The notes: generated by a model from the sequence alone, not told the origin. 64,000 nucleotides of DNA from Acanthosepion esculentum (GCA_964036315.1 OZ038509.1:25824705-25888704), one strand, 5' to 3'; counted from the stretch's first letter, positions 11,294 to 23,930 are shown. Numbers and translations: made by a program.

Positions 11294-14200
11294 GAGGAAA
11301 GCTCATCAGAACAATTAGCATTAAAATATTTATAGAAAAGGCAGAGGGAAGCTATATTATGGCATAAATTCATAAAGTCTAGCTACCAAAGAGGAAAGCT
11401 CATCAGAACAATTCGCATGAAAATATTTATAGAAAGGCCAGAGGGAAGCTATATTATGGCTTAAATTCATAAAGTCTAGGTACCAAAGAGGAAAGCTCAT
11501 CAGAACAATTCGCATGAAAATATTTATAGAAAGGCCAGAGGGAAGCTATATTATGGCTTAAATTCATAAAGTCTAGGTACCAAAGAGGAAAGCTCATCAG
11601 AACAATTCGCATGAAAATATTTATAGAAAGGCCAGAGGGAAGCTATATTATGGCTTAAATTCATAAAGTCTAGGTACCAAAGAGGAAAGCTCATCAGAAC
11701 AATTCGCATGAAAATATTTATAGAAAGGCCAGAGGGAAGCTATATTATGGCTTAAATTCATAAAGTCTAGGTACCAAAGAGGAAAACTCATCAGAACAAT
11801 TAGCATGAAAATATTTATAGAAAAGGCAGAGGGAAGCTATATTATGGCTTAAATTCATAAAGTCTAGGTACCAAAGAGGAAAGCTCGTCAGAACAATTAG
11901 CATGAAAATATTTATAGAAAAGGCAGAGGGAAGCTATATTATGGCTTAAATTCATAAAGTCTAGGTACCAAAGAGGAAAGCGCATCAGAACAATTAGCAT
12001 GAAAATATTTATAGAAAAGGCAGAGGGAAGCTATATTATGGCTTAAATTCATAAAGTCTAGGTACCAAAGAGGAAAGCTCATCAGAACAATTAGCATGAA
12101 AATATTTATAGAAAGGCCAGAGGGAAGCTATATTATGGCTTAAATTCATAAAGTCTAGGTACCAAAGAGGAAAGCTCATCAGAACAATTCGCATGAAAAT
12201 ATTTATAGAAAGGCCAGAGGGAAGCTATATTATGGCTTAAATTCATAAAGTCTAGGTACCAAAGAGGAAAGCTCATCAGAACAATTCCCATGAAAATATT
12301 TATAGAAAAGGCAGAGGAAAGCTATATTATGGCTTAAATTCATAAAGTCTAGATACCAAAGAGGAAAGCTCATCAGAACAATTAGCATGAAAATATTTAT
12401 AGAAAAGGCAGAGGGAAGCTATATTATGGCTTAAATTCATAAAGTCTAGCTACCAAAGAGGAAAGCTCATCAGAACAATTCGCATGAAAATATTTATAGA
12501 AAGTCCAGAGGGAAGCTATATTATGGCTTAAATTCATAAAGTCTAGGTACCAAAGAGGAAAGCTCATCAGAACAATTACCATGAAAATATTTATAGAAAA
12601 GGCAGAGGGAAGCTATATTATGGCATAAATTCATAAAGTCTAGCTACCAAAGAGGAAAGCTCATCAGAACAATTCGCATGAAAATATTTATAGAAAGGCC
12701 AGAGGGAAGCTATATTATGGCTTAAATTCATAAAGTCTAGGTACCAAAGAGGAAAGCTCATCAGAACAATTACCATGAAAATATTTATAGAAAGGCCAGA
12801 GGGAAGCTATATTATGGCTTAAATTCATAAAGTCTAGGTACCAAAGAGGAAAGCTCATCAGAACAATTAGCATGAAAATATTTATAGAAAAGGCAGAGGG
12901 AAGCTATATTATGGCTTAAATTCATAAAGTCTAGGTACCAAAGAGGAAAGCTCATCAGAACAATTAGCATGAAAATATTTATAGAAAGGCCAGAGGGAAG
13001 CTATATTATGGCTTAAATTCATAAAGTCAAGGTACCAAAGAGGAAAGCTCATCAGAACAATTCGCATGAAAATATTTATAGAAAGGCCAGAGGGAAGCTA
13101 TATTATGGCTTAAATTCATAAAGTCTAGGTACCAAAGAGGAAAGCTCATCAGAACAATTCGCATGAAAATATTTATAGAAAGGCCAGAGGGAAGCTATAT
13201 TATGGCTTAAATTCATAAAGTCTAGGTACCAAAGAGGAAAGCTCATCAGAACAATTACCATGAAAATATTTATAGAAAAGGCAGAGGGAAGCTATATTAT
13301 GGCTTAAATTCATAAAGTCTAGGTACCAAAGAGGAAAGCTCATCAGAACAATTAGCATGAAAATATTTATAGAAAGGCCAGAGGGAAGCTATATTATGGC
13401 TTAAATTCATCAAGTCAAGGTACCAAAGAGGAAAGCTCATCAGAACAATTACCATGAAAATATTTATAGAAAAGGCAGAGGGAAGCTATATTATGGCTTA
13501 AATTCATAAAGTCTAGGTACCAAAGAGGAAAGCTCATCAGAACAATTCGCATGAAAATATTTATAGAAAGGCCAGAGGGAAGCTATATTATGGCTTAAAT
13601 TCATAAAGTCTAGGTACCAAAGAGGAAAGCTCATCAGAACAATTCGCATGAAAATATTTATAGAAAGGCCAGAGGGAAGCTATATTATGGCTTAAATTCA
13701 TAAAGTCTAGGTACCAAAGAGGAAAGCTCATCAGAACAATTAGCATGAAAATATTTATAGAAAGGCCAGAGGGAAGCTATATTATGGCTTAAATTCATCA
13801 AGTCTAGGTACCAAAGAGGAAAGCTCATCAGAACAATTCGCATGAAAATATTTATAGAAAGGCCAGAGGGAAGCTATATTATGGCTTAAATTCATAAAGT
13901 CTAGGTACCAAAGAGGAAAGCTCATCAGAACAATTCGCATGAAAATATTTATAGAAAAGGCAGAGGGAAGCTATATTATGGCTTAAATTCATAAAGTCTA
14001 GGTACCAAAGAGGAAAGCTCATCAGAACAATTAGCATGAAAATATTTATAGAAAAGGCAGAGGGAAGCTATATTATGGCTTAAATCCATAAAGTCTAGGT
14101 ACCAAAGAGGAAAGCTCATCAGAACAATTAGCATGAAAATATTTATAGAAAAGGCAGAGGGAAGCTATATTATGGCTTAAATCCATAAAGTCTAGGTACC

Positions 14201-16880
14201 AAAGAGGAAAGCTCATCAGAACAATTACCATGAAAATATTTATAGGAAAGGCTGAGGGAAGCTATATTATGGCTTAAATTCATAAAGTCTAGGTACCAAA
14301 GAGGAAAGCTCATCAGAACAATTAGCATGAAAATATTTATAGGAAAGGCTGAGGGAAGCTATTTTATGGCTTAAATTCATCAAGTCTAGGTACCAAAGAG
14401 GAAAGCTCATCAGAACAATTAGCATGAAAATATTTATAGAAAAGGCAGAGGGAAGCTATATTATGGCTTAAATTCATAAAGTCTAGGTACCAAAGAGGAA
14501 AGCTCATCAGAACAATTAGCATGAAAATATTTATAGGAAAGGCTGAGGGAAGCTATTTTATGGATTAAATTCATAAAGTCTAGGTACCAAAGAGGAAAAC
14601 TCATCAGAACAATTAGCATGAAAATGTTTATAGAAAAAGTCAGAGGGAAGCTATATTATGGCTTAAATTCATAAAGTCTAGGTACCAAAGAGGAAAGCTC
14701 ATCAGAACAATTAGCATTAAAATATTTATAGAAAAGGCAGAGGGAAGCTATATTATGGCTTAAATTCATAAAGTCTAGGTACCAAAGAGGAAAGCTCATC
14801 AGAACAATTAGCATTAAAATATTTATAGAAAGGCCAGAGGGAAGCTATATTATGGCTTAAATTCATAAAGTCTAGGTACCAAAGAGGAAAGCTCATCAGA
14901 ACAATTAGCATTAAAATATTTATAGAAAAGGCAGAGGGAAGCTATATTATGGCTTAAATTCATAAAGTCTAGGTACCAAAGAGGAAAGCTCATCAGAACA
15001 ATTAGCATGAAAATATTTATAGGAAAGGCTGAGGGAAGCTATTTTATGGCTTAAATTCATAAAGTCTAGGTACCAAAGAGGAAAACTCATCAGAACAATT
15101 AGCATTAAAATATTTATAGAAAAAGTCAGAGAGAAGCTATATTATGGCTTAAATTCATAAAGTCTAGGTACCAAAGAGGAAAGCTCATCAGAACAATTAG
15201 CATTAAAATATTTATAGAAAAGGCAGAGGGAAGCTATATTATGGCTTAAATTCATAAAGTCTAGGTACCAAAGAGGAAAGCTCATCAGAACAATTAGCAT
15301 GAAAATATTTATAGGAAAGGCTGAGGGAAGCTATTTTATGGCTTAAATTCATCAAGTCTAGGTACCAAAGAGGAAAGCTCATCAGAACAATTAGCATGAA
15401 AATATTTATAGAAAAGGCAGAGGGAAGCTATATTATGGCTTAAATTCATAAAGTCTAGGTACCAAAGAGGAAAGCTCATCAGAACAATTAGCATTAAAAT
15501 ATTTATAGAACAGGCAGAGGGAAGCTATATTATGGCTTAAATTCATAAAGTCTAGGTACCAAAGAGGAAAGCTCATCAGAACAATTAGCATGAAAATATT
15601 TATAGAAAAGGCAGAGGGAAGCTATACTATGGCTTAAATTCATAAAGTCTAGCTACCAAAGAGGAAAGCTCATCAGAACAATTAGCATGAAAATATTTAT
15701 AGAAAAGGCAGAGGGAAGCTATATTATGGCTTAAATTCATCAAGTCTAGGTACCAAAGAGGAAAACTCATCAGAACAATTAGCATGAAAATATTTATAGA
15801 AAAGGCAGAGGGAAGCTATATTATGGCTTAAATTCATAAAGTCTAGGTACCAAAGAGGAAAGCTCATCAGAACAATTAGCATTAAAATATTTATAGAAAA
15901 GGCAGAGGGAAGCTATATTATGGCTTAAATTCATAAAGTCTAGGTACCAAAGAGGAAAGCTCATCAGAACAATTTGCATGAAAATATTTATAGAAAAGGC
16001 AGAGGGAAGCTATATTATGGCTTAAATTCATAAAGTCTAGGTACCAAAGAGGAAAACTCATCAGAACAATTAGCATTAAAATATTTATAGAAAAGTCAGA
16101 GGGAAGCTATATTATGGCTTAAATTCATAAAGTCTAGGTACCAAAGAGGAAAGCTCATCTGAACAATTACCATGAAAATATTTATAGTAAAGGCAGAGGG
16201 AAGCTATATTATGGCTTAAATTCATAAAGTCTAGGTACCAAAGAGGAAAGCTCATCAGAAGAATTACCATGAAAATATTTATAGAAAAGGCAGAGGGAAG
16301 CTATATTATGGCTTAAATTCATAAAGTCTAGGTACCAAAGAGGAAAGCTCATCAGAACAATTAGCATTAAAATATTTATAGTAAAGGCAGAGGGAAGCTA
16401 TATTATGGCTTAAATTCATAAAGTCTAGGTACCAAAGAGGAAAGCTCATCAGAACAATTACCATGAAAATATTTATAGTAAAGGCAGAGGGAAGCTATAT
16501 TATGGCTTAAATTCATAAAGTCTAGGTACCAAAGAGGAAAGCTCATCAGAAGAATTACCATGAAAATATTTATAGAAAAGGCAGAGGGAAGCTATATTAT
16601 GGCTTAAATTCATAAAGTCTAGGTACCAAAGAGGAAAGCTCATCAGAACAATTACCATGAAAATATTTATAGTAAAGGCAGAGGGAAGCTATATTATGGC
16701 TTAAATTCATAAAGTCTAGGTACCAAAGAGGAAAGCTCATCAGAACAATTAGCATTAAAATATTTATAGAAAAGGCAGAGGGAATCTATATTATGGCTTA
16801 AATTCATAAAGTCAAGGTACCAAAGAGGAAAGCTCATCAGAACAATTAGCATGAAAATATTTATAGAAAAGACAGAAGGA
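11294..16880 (-). repeat. 97-bp satellite, about 58 copies, derived from LINE-A RT
   Basis: Monomers starting GAGGAAAGCTCATCAGAACA recur every 97 bp from 11294 to 16825, with one or two single-base insertions overall. Read on the minus strand, one monomer encodes SLCLFYKYFHANCSDEL and then SSLVPRLYEFKP followed by a stop. This is collinear with SLCLFYKYFHGNCSDDL / LSLVPRLHEFK in the LINE-A copy at 0.7 kb. The array is therefore an amplified piece of retrotransposon RT. Monomer variants differ at the TTCGCATG / TTAGCATG / TTACCATG / TTAGCATT site and at GGCC versus AGGC, and they cluster by region. At the right edge (16860-16930) the sequence runs on into diverged LINE-A sequence outside the monomer. 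Confidence 0.95.
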
Positions 16881-16972
16881 CGCTCTGTTATGCTGGTGGG
16901 AAAGTGACTGAAGCTGAGATGCTAGGTTAGGAGTAATAACATTGATGATTCTTTGAATTTAACCTATAACTG

Positions 16973-16976
<4 letters not shown>

Positions 16977-17007
<31 letters not shown>
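16977..17007. repeat. poly(A) tract
   Basis: About 31 consecutive A. It could be the tail of a retroposed sequence, but no body was recognised upstream. The following 17008-17640 has no recognised gene. Confidence 0.9.
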
Positions 17008-17009
<2 letters not shown>

Positions 17010-17639
17010 AAAAGATACGAGTTCATGCCTTTCCCAAAATTGTCTTGGATGAAATTTGAATTGCTTACCAATTCTATTGTTGTACCTCCAGACATTAATC
17101 TAGCCGCATATCCACAAACTCTATTTGCCAAAGATCAACAAGTAGCAGCTTTATTTTCTTTTCTTTTTAAATTAAAAATATTCATATATGGGAGTATTAA
17201 TTAAATGAAAAATTAAACAAAGAATAGCAACAAGAAAACCACAGAAAAATTTAATTACTATTTTTAACTGCATCTCATTTCGTCTTTGTGAAGAAAGCCA
17301 GAGAAAACTCCAGGGCATGAAATTTATTCGGATAACCAATATCCTTGAGAAAAATGAACATTTTTGGAAAAAGAGACAGAAGTTCAAATTAAGTTCCTCT
17401 CTTAAGCACTTTTTCATTTAGAGAAGAATTCTTGCATTCTAACAAATTATTTCTTTTATTTCTAATTTGGACATTTTTGGCAAAATATTCATGGTAAGAA
17501 AAAACACTGCTATGGTGAAATTCAGCCTAATTAAGGAGTAGAAGCAAAGACTGACTGGACACTCTTGGGAATGAGAATGGTTAGAGCAGCTAAGACAAAG
17601 AGGAAACAGACAAAAAGAGATAGGCAGATAAGAGAGACG

Positions 17640-17757
17640 AGTGTCAGCACAAATCAGAGAGAGACGGGGAAAAGCTCCGAGAGTGAGTGAGAGAGAGACG
17701 GACAACGGCACAAACAGGGAGAGAGAGAGAGAGAGAGAGACGGACAACGGCACAAAC

Positions 17758-17788
<31 letters not shown>

Positions 17789-19960
17789 CGGACAACGGCA
17801 CAAACAGGGAGAGAGAGAGAGAGAGAGAGACGGACAACGGCACAAACAGGGAGAGAGAGAGAGAGAGAGACGGACAACGGCACAAACAGGGAGAGAGAGA
17901 GAGAGAGAGAGAGACGGACAACGGCACAAACAGGGAGAGAGAGAGAGAGAGAGACGGACAACGGCACAAACAGGGAGAGAGAGAGAGAGAGAGACGGACA
18001 ACGGCACAAACAGAGAGAGAGAGAGAGACGGACAACGGCACAAACAGAGAGAGAGAGAGAGACGGACAACGGCACAAACAGAGAGAGAGAGAGACGGACA
18101 ACGGCACAAACAGAGAGAGAGAGACGGACAACGGCACAAACAGAGAGAGAGAGAGAGGGACAACGGCACAAACAGGGGGAGAGAGAGAGGGACAACGGCA
18201 CAAACAGAGAGAGAGAGAGAGAGAGACGGACAACGGCACAAACAGGTAGAGAGAGAGAGAGAGAGACGGACAACGGCACAAACAGGTAGAGAGAGAGAGA
18301 GAGAGACGGACAACGGCACAAACAGGTAGAGAGAGAGAGAGAGAGAGACGGACAACGGCACAAACAGGTAGAGAGAGAGAGAGAGAGACGGACAACGGCA
18401 CAAACAGGGAGAGAGAGAGACGGACAACGGCACAAACAGGTAGAGAGAGAGACGGACAACGGCACAAACAGGGAGAGAGAGAGACGGACAACGGCACAAA
18501 CAGGGAGAGAGAGAGACGGACAACGGCACAAACAGGGAGAGAGAGAGACGGACAACGGCACAAACAGGGAGAGAGAGAGACGGACAACGGCACAAACAGG
18601 GAGAGAGAGAGACGGACAACGGCACAAACAGGGAGAGAGAGAGACGGACAACGGCACAAACAGGGAGAGAGAGAGACGGACAACGGCACAAACAGGGAGA
18701 GAGAGAGACGGACAACGGCACAAACAGGGAGAGAGAGAGACGGACAACGGCACAAACAGGGAGAGAGAGAGACGGACAACGGCACAAACAGGGAGAGAGA
18801 GAGACGGACAACGGCACAAACAGGGAGAGAGAGAGACGGACAACGGCACAAACAGGGAGAGAGAGAGACGGACAACGGCACAAACAGGGAGAGAGAGAGA
18901 CGGACAACGGCACAAACAGGGAGAGAGAGAGACGGACAACGGCACAAACAGGGAGAGAGAGAGAGAGAGAGACGGACAACGGCACAAACAGGGAGAGAGA
19001 GAGAGAGAGACGAACAACGGCACAAACAGGGAGAGAGAGAGAGAGAGAGACGGACAACGGCACAAACAGGGAGAGAGAGAGAGAGAGACGGACAACGGCA
19101 CAAACAGGGAGAGAGAGAGAGAGAGACGGACAACGGCACAAACAGGGAGAGAGAGAGAGAGAGAGACGGACAACGGCACAAACAGGGAGAGAGAGAGAGA
19201 GAGAGACGGACAACGGCACAAACAGGGAGAGAGAGAAAGACGGACAACAGCACAAACAGGGAGAAAGAGACGGACAACAGCACAAACAGGGAGAAAGAGA
19301 CGGACAACAGCACAAACAGGGAGAAAGAGACGGACAACAGCACAAACAGGGAGAGAGAGAGAGACGGACAACGGTACAAAGTGAGAGACATAGCACAAAG
19401 AGTGAGAGAGAGAGGCAACTGCTCTAAAAGAGAGACAGGTGATGACACAAAGGCTGAGAGAGATGGGTGACATCACAAAGTGTGTGAGAGTGACAGGTTA
19501 GAGCAGAAATAGAAAGTGAGAGTGAGACTGGCAATGGCACAAAGTGAGAAACACAGACCAATGATGACACAAAGAGAGAGAGACAGGCAACAGCTCAAAA
19601 AGAGAGGTAGGTAAGAGCGCAAAGATTGAGAGTGTGAGTGAGAGACGGGTGACTGCACAAAGAGAGAGATGGGTGACTGCACAAAGAGAGAGATGGGTGA
19701 CTGCACAAAGAGAGAGATGGGTGACTGCACAAAGAGAGAGATGGGTGACTGCACAAAGAGAGAGATGGGTGACTGCACAAAGAGAGAGATGGGTGACTGC
19801 ACAAAGAGAGAGATGGGTGACTGCACAAAGAGAGAGATGGGTGACTGCACAAAGAGAGAGAAAGAGCGAGACAGATGGGCAATGACACAAAGAGAGAAAG
19901 AGAGATGGGCAAGGGAACAAAGGGCACAATGAGAGAGGTGACAGCAGATAGACAACAAGT
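17640..19960. repeat. GA-rich minisatellite superarray
   Basis: Units share the core GGACAACGGCACAAACAGG followed by a variable (GA)n run. At 17696-18400 the GA run varies and units are about 32-46 bp. At 18406-18960 units are almost uniform at 32 bp. At 19230-19370 a variant core has ACAGCACAAACAGG. At 19380-19640 units are strongly diverged. The last part (19642-19960) contains the 24-bp sub-array. The long Ser/Leu/Cys/Val and Arg/Glu open frames in four frames are artefacts of a repeat with no stop codon. Confidence 0.95.
19642..19860. repeat. 24-bp tandem sub-array, nine copies
   Basis: GAGATGGGTGACTGCACAAA plus AGA repeats nine times at 24-bp spacing with one early variant (ACGGG). Its GACTGCACAAAG core resembles GACAACGGCACAAAC of the adjacent array, so both probably descend from one ancestral unit. 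Confidence 0.95.
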
Positions 19961-20478
19961 CTATCTGGTTGTAAATGGATAGAATGAATTGATTGGAGAA
20001 GCTAAAAATAGTTTTCCAAGGATTTATTCCAGTTTGTTCATCAATAATAACAGGGATAATTCTTTGTATCCTGTGAATTCAAATTCATTTTTAATTCTGG
20101 GAAATGGTAGGTAAGTCAGCTAGTACAGAAAAAAAATCTTTTTTAAAAAAAAAAAAACAGAAGAATGTCAGAAATAACAATTACTTTCAGCATAAATAAA
20201 ATATTTGTTTTGTTTCATCACAAAAGGAAATAAAAATGAAAATCTTTAAGAACTCGTGAAAAACTATCAATTACAGGAAAGGAATTTTATTTCTCACAAT
20301 AGAAAAGAATTGCATTTAATCAAAATCAATTACTTGAATTTTTTTATTTAAATATACATTTTTTCCATTGGTTTAAATAATTCTGAAAATTATACAATAA
20401 GTTATTATTTCATCCACGTTTGTCATATATTTGCTAAAATGAAATAAAACTACATTACTTACATGAACACTATTGTTT
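19961..20478. other. no gene recognised
   Basis: AT-rich sequence with short poly-A runs. Open frames are under 65 codons and have no recognisable similarity. Confidence 0.5.
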
Positions 20479-20789
20479 GCATCTTCAGCTATTGTTTCAG
20501 GTTTTATGGGATGAGGAATTATCGTTATTTCCATTATTTGCAGTGAGACTAATATCCTCATATTTTGTTGTTATTATCACAATGTTTCGGCTTTCTGGGA
20601 TGAGGAATTATCATTATTTCCATTATTTACAGTCAGACTAATATCCTCATCTTTGTTGTTATTATTACAATGTTTCGGCTTTCTGGGATGAGGAATTATC
20701 ATTATTTCCATTATTTACAGTCAGACTAATATCCTCATCTTTGTTGTTATGACAATATTTCAGCCATTGTGTCCTCCGGTATTAGTAAT

Positions 20790-20790
<1 letters not shown>
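20479..20790 (-). repeat. 88-bp tandem repeat of a SINE-T1-like tail
   Basis: GGGATGAGGAATTATC recurs at 20508, 20597 and 20685. On the minus strand each unit reads GAAACATTGTAATAATAAC, then AAAGATGAGGATATTAGTC, then a TGTAAATAATGG region. It matches the tail of SINE-T1 (GAAACGTTGTAATAAATA / AAAGATGAGGACAATAGTCC) as a diverged subfamily. A CCGGAGGACACAATGGCTG-like remnant at 20755-20780 matches the preceding box of that SINE. Confidence 0.8.
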
Positions 20791-20791
<1 letters not shown>

Positions 20792-20828
<37 letters not shown>

Positions 20829-20852
20829 TTGTGGACTAGCCAGGGTGTGTGT
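20792..20852. repeat. (TA)n microsatellite with a nearby short (GT)n
   Basis: TA run to about 20826, then GT units near 20845-20860. Confidence 0.85.
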
Positions 20853-20989
20853 GTGTGTGGAAAGTGCATCCCCTATATCAAATAAAAATTTAATAAAAAA
20901 CAAACAAACACAAACAACAGTGTTAGTAATAAAAAGAAATAAAAACTTTATAAATTCATCTGCATACTCTCAGTGACTCAAGTCCAATG

Positions 20990-21770
20990 TGAGAAAACAT
21001 TTCCTCATCCTGGGTAAGAGAAACTGCATCCATGTCCTCGGTAAGATGATAAACTACATTTGACAGCAAGGCCTTTGATCAGGAAATTTTGAGGAGCATG
21101 GAATAACCTCTTAATTGCTGGTGTTCCCAGGTCCACCCTTACCTGGGGTGGTAGCATCTGCCAAGGTCCCAGCTATGGGTAAACAGTTACCCCCCCCCTC
21201 CCAAAAGGGGTCAAAACACTATTAAAGTATAAAAATAGGTTTTACTACCACCAATACTTTTTTGGAAAAATTATTGCCAACAGTACATTTTTGAAAAACA
21301 AAAAAATAATAATAATACTAACAATAATATATCCACATCCTGCATAAGATGATAAACTACATTCAACAGCAAGGCCTCTGATCAGGAGGTTTTGAGGAGT
21401 GCAGAACCACCTCTTGATTGCTGGTGTTCCCCGGTCCACCTTAACCTGGGGTAGTAGCATCTGTTAGGGTCCCAGCTATGGGTAAATACTGGGGGTCAAA
21501 ACACTACAAAAGTGTAAAAAAAAATAGGTTTTAATACCAGCAATACATTTTTGAAGGAAAAAAATATTACCAAAAATACATTTTTGTAAATAATTATTAC
21601 CAGCAATACATTTTTGAACAAAAAAATTACCAGCAATAAAAATCTTGTCGGCATTAAATAACCCATTGAGGTTGATAAATCTACAAACAAACCAAAAGAC
21701 ATTTCCAGATTGAATGATCATAAAAACAAGGTTAAGAAATTTGCTGTCCAAAGAGAATTTAGAATCAACC
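20990..21770 (-). mobile_element. VE dispersed element, two tandem copies
   Basis: Two successive copies share the order AAACTACATT..GACAGCAAGGCC, then TTTTGAGGAG, TGCTGGTGTTCCC, CCAGCTATGGGTAAA, and CAAAACACTA..AAAGT. Copy 1 spans about 20990-21310 and copy 2 about 21320-21660. Each includes the internal minisatellite (ATACATTTTTGAA..ACCAGCA) that is expanded in the copies at 27.3 and 58.3 kb. It has no coding capacity. Plus-strand relatives lie at 27.2, 31.7 and 58.2 kb. Confidence 0.8.
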
Positions 21771-22139
21771 ATGTTGCTTATCCATTGAAAAGGAATTGTT
21801 AGATGAATTGGATGCAGAAGTAATTATTGGCAGTTTTAAACAATCATTGAGTGAACACAAATGATTGCTCTTAATATAGTGTAATGCAATACTCTATTCT
21901 TTTGAACTCTGATATGTAAATAGTGTAGTAACTCATTTGAAAATATCAACCAATTATTTAAAATTTTTAAAAATAAATAAAAAATTGAAATTTTAACATT
22001 CTGTATTTTCAATTGGTCAAAGTAATGACACTTGAGTCTACAAGAAAGAATTGTGCTTCTATATCTAAAATATATTTAGTAATTTTCAGAAATACAATCT
22101 CTAGAGGGCAAAATATAAACAACATTGATCCTATACAGT

Positions 22140-22640
22140 TCTTTCTTGATAGTGAGTAAAGCCAATTGAAATAAGGGATAAACTTCTACTCCCGTACAAA
22201 AGATGGGGATGGTGTGTTAAACCAGGTGATAGACAAATCTAGATTTAGTATAATTCAGAGCAAGCAAGGCAATAATGCCATGAAGACACAGAGTTTCTGG
22301 AAGCAAAAGAGAATGAGACTTTAGAAGGATCCGTAAACCCAATCCTAAACAGAAAACAAGGGATCAACCTCTCCTCCAGTTCAAAAGACCATGAAGGAGC
22401 GTAAACCTGATGACAGGCAAATCTATCTATTCCTGTGGAAGAAAAAAAATATATAAATAAAAGTTCTGAGTTTTAGGCAGAGGTGTTAGAAGTATAGAGT
22501 TGAAGTAGATTTTAGAAGGAACTGGAACCCCAATGCTAAACTGGAAATAAGGGATAAACCTCTACTCCTGTTCAAAAGACCAGGGAGGAGTGTGAACAAG
22601 ATGATAGGTTAACCCATCTACTCCTACAGTGGTGAAATGG
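22140..22640 (-). repeat. dispersed repeat in about three tandem units of 185-190 bp
   Basis: AAGGGATAAAC / AAGGGATCAACC followed by TCTACTCC and AAAAGA recurs near 22175, 22360 and 22550. Each is followed by GTGATAGAC / GATGACAGGC and preceded by TTTAGAAGG. A single plus-strand copy occurs at 35560-35740 and a partial one near 30110-30190. No coding capacity was recognised. Confidence 0.75.
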
Positions 22641-22959
22641 CCTAAAAATCATGAGCAAAGCATAGCTCTGATCCACAAACCTCTGAATTAAAAGCCCAGC
22701 TCTTTGCTCTGCTAGCAAATGCAAGAGCAAAGATAAAAGCCAAAAGGTAAGAGGAAAAAGCAACAGCAATTTCTTGTTCAAATTGAAGGCTTTACCAGGC
22801 ACCTGATACAAAAACGTGTGGTCAGTTCTGCACAACCCACCCTCATAAGTCAAATACTCTCTACCTAACTCTTGAACAAAGACCCTAAGGAAACTTAAAT
22901 TTTAGGGGTTTTAGTTTCTCAGAGGTTGGTACCATATTCTAGAATTTCATAAAAATCTA

Positions 22960-23255
22960 AATTTTTTTTTTTTTTTTTTTTTTTTACAATGATGTTCACT
23001 CTGTACGAGGCCGGAGAGCCATTCAAGGCAGCAGATTACAGAGTTAGAGGTACAGTTTATGTGGATATGTGGGGAAGGTAACAGTTAACCATAGACTAGA
23101 ATCTAGGTTAAGACTCTTCTTATCAAGGGAAAAATGTTCTTGGGAGTCAGTTCCATAAAGCAGCAGCTTGTGGGAAGAAGCTACTCAAGTGGAACTTACA
23201 TGTCACCAATGCAATACAAAAGTGTGTTTGTCTTGCCTGATCGTCCACACATCGA
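22960..23255 (-). mobile_element. LINE-B 3' fragment with oligo-T/A tail
   Basis: The minus strand reads from a relative of the LINE-B frame (SFFP..AALWN.LPK region) through TCTTAACCTAGATTCTAG to a tail rich in A (T run 22960-22986 on the plus strand). Matching segments are at 34.6, 52.2, 57.1, 57.7, 59.1 and 59.9 kb. It lies beside the gypsy LTR. Confidence 0.7.
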
Positions 23256-23299
23256 AAGTGCTCTCCACAATTTGAGAAAATGCTCTCTTAGTCCCAAAC

Positions 23300-23483
23300 T
23301 GTTGTAATGTGCCTGTTACTTAGTTGAGTTCAGTGACCCTTAGACTAAGTCCAGCTGCAGATTATTACAGTATTGTCTTAGACAACTGCTAAAAACGGCT
23401 TTTGCTGTCTCCCCCAGTCCTACGTTCCATTCTCACATTTATACACATGTGAGCAAGTTCATTTCATCACTCTGGATATAACA
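23300..23483 (-). mobile_element. putative 3' LTR of the Ty3/gypsy remnant
   Basis: On the minus strand, a purine-rich tract (AGGGGGAGA) ends at 23484. It is followed by TGTTATATCC and the element ends in TTACAACA at 23300. The TG..CA ends with short inverted termini fit an LTR of 184 bp. A TATA-like GTATAAATG lies about 40 bp in. The solo LTR at 60365 starts similarly (TGTTATGATCCAGA). No 5' partner LTR was found. Confidence 0.65.
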
Positions 23484-23930
23484 TCTCCCCCTGAAAAAAA
23501 AAAATCATCTTGTTTTTAACAAATGAAGTTGGTGTCAGGAAAAAGTTACATAGTTGCTCCAATAACATCTGAACCGTTTCTTTCTATTTCCTGGGTCTTG
23601 AGTGGATTTATTTACCCCTTGTGCAAGTTATTTTTCCCCTGCATCAAATACACCACCTTGCTGATGTAGATCCTTCCCAGTTCCTATATTTTGTTACCTA
23701 CTTGGTAAACCCAAAATAATACTGGTTCACCTTTTTGAAAAAAGGTTGTCATTTTATTTATCAGTGAACTCATCAGCAACAGATTATCAGATGCTGATGT
23801 TATTCTCCAAACAAACATTTGTTCTGCCGGTGATGTACCATCAAGTGGGTTTCCAGTTTGCTTATAAGCAGCCAAAAATTTTTTTCCATCTTTTCTTCTC
23901 ACCTTGATTTTTTCAAAGCTCTTTTAAAAG

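Noticed and set aside
17439..19476. Open frames of 580-669 codons rich in Ser, Leu, Cys and Val on the minus strand
   Set aside because: Three overlapping frames translate the same GA-rich minisatellite. Composition follows the repeat, with no signal or domain.
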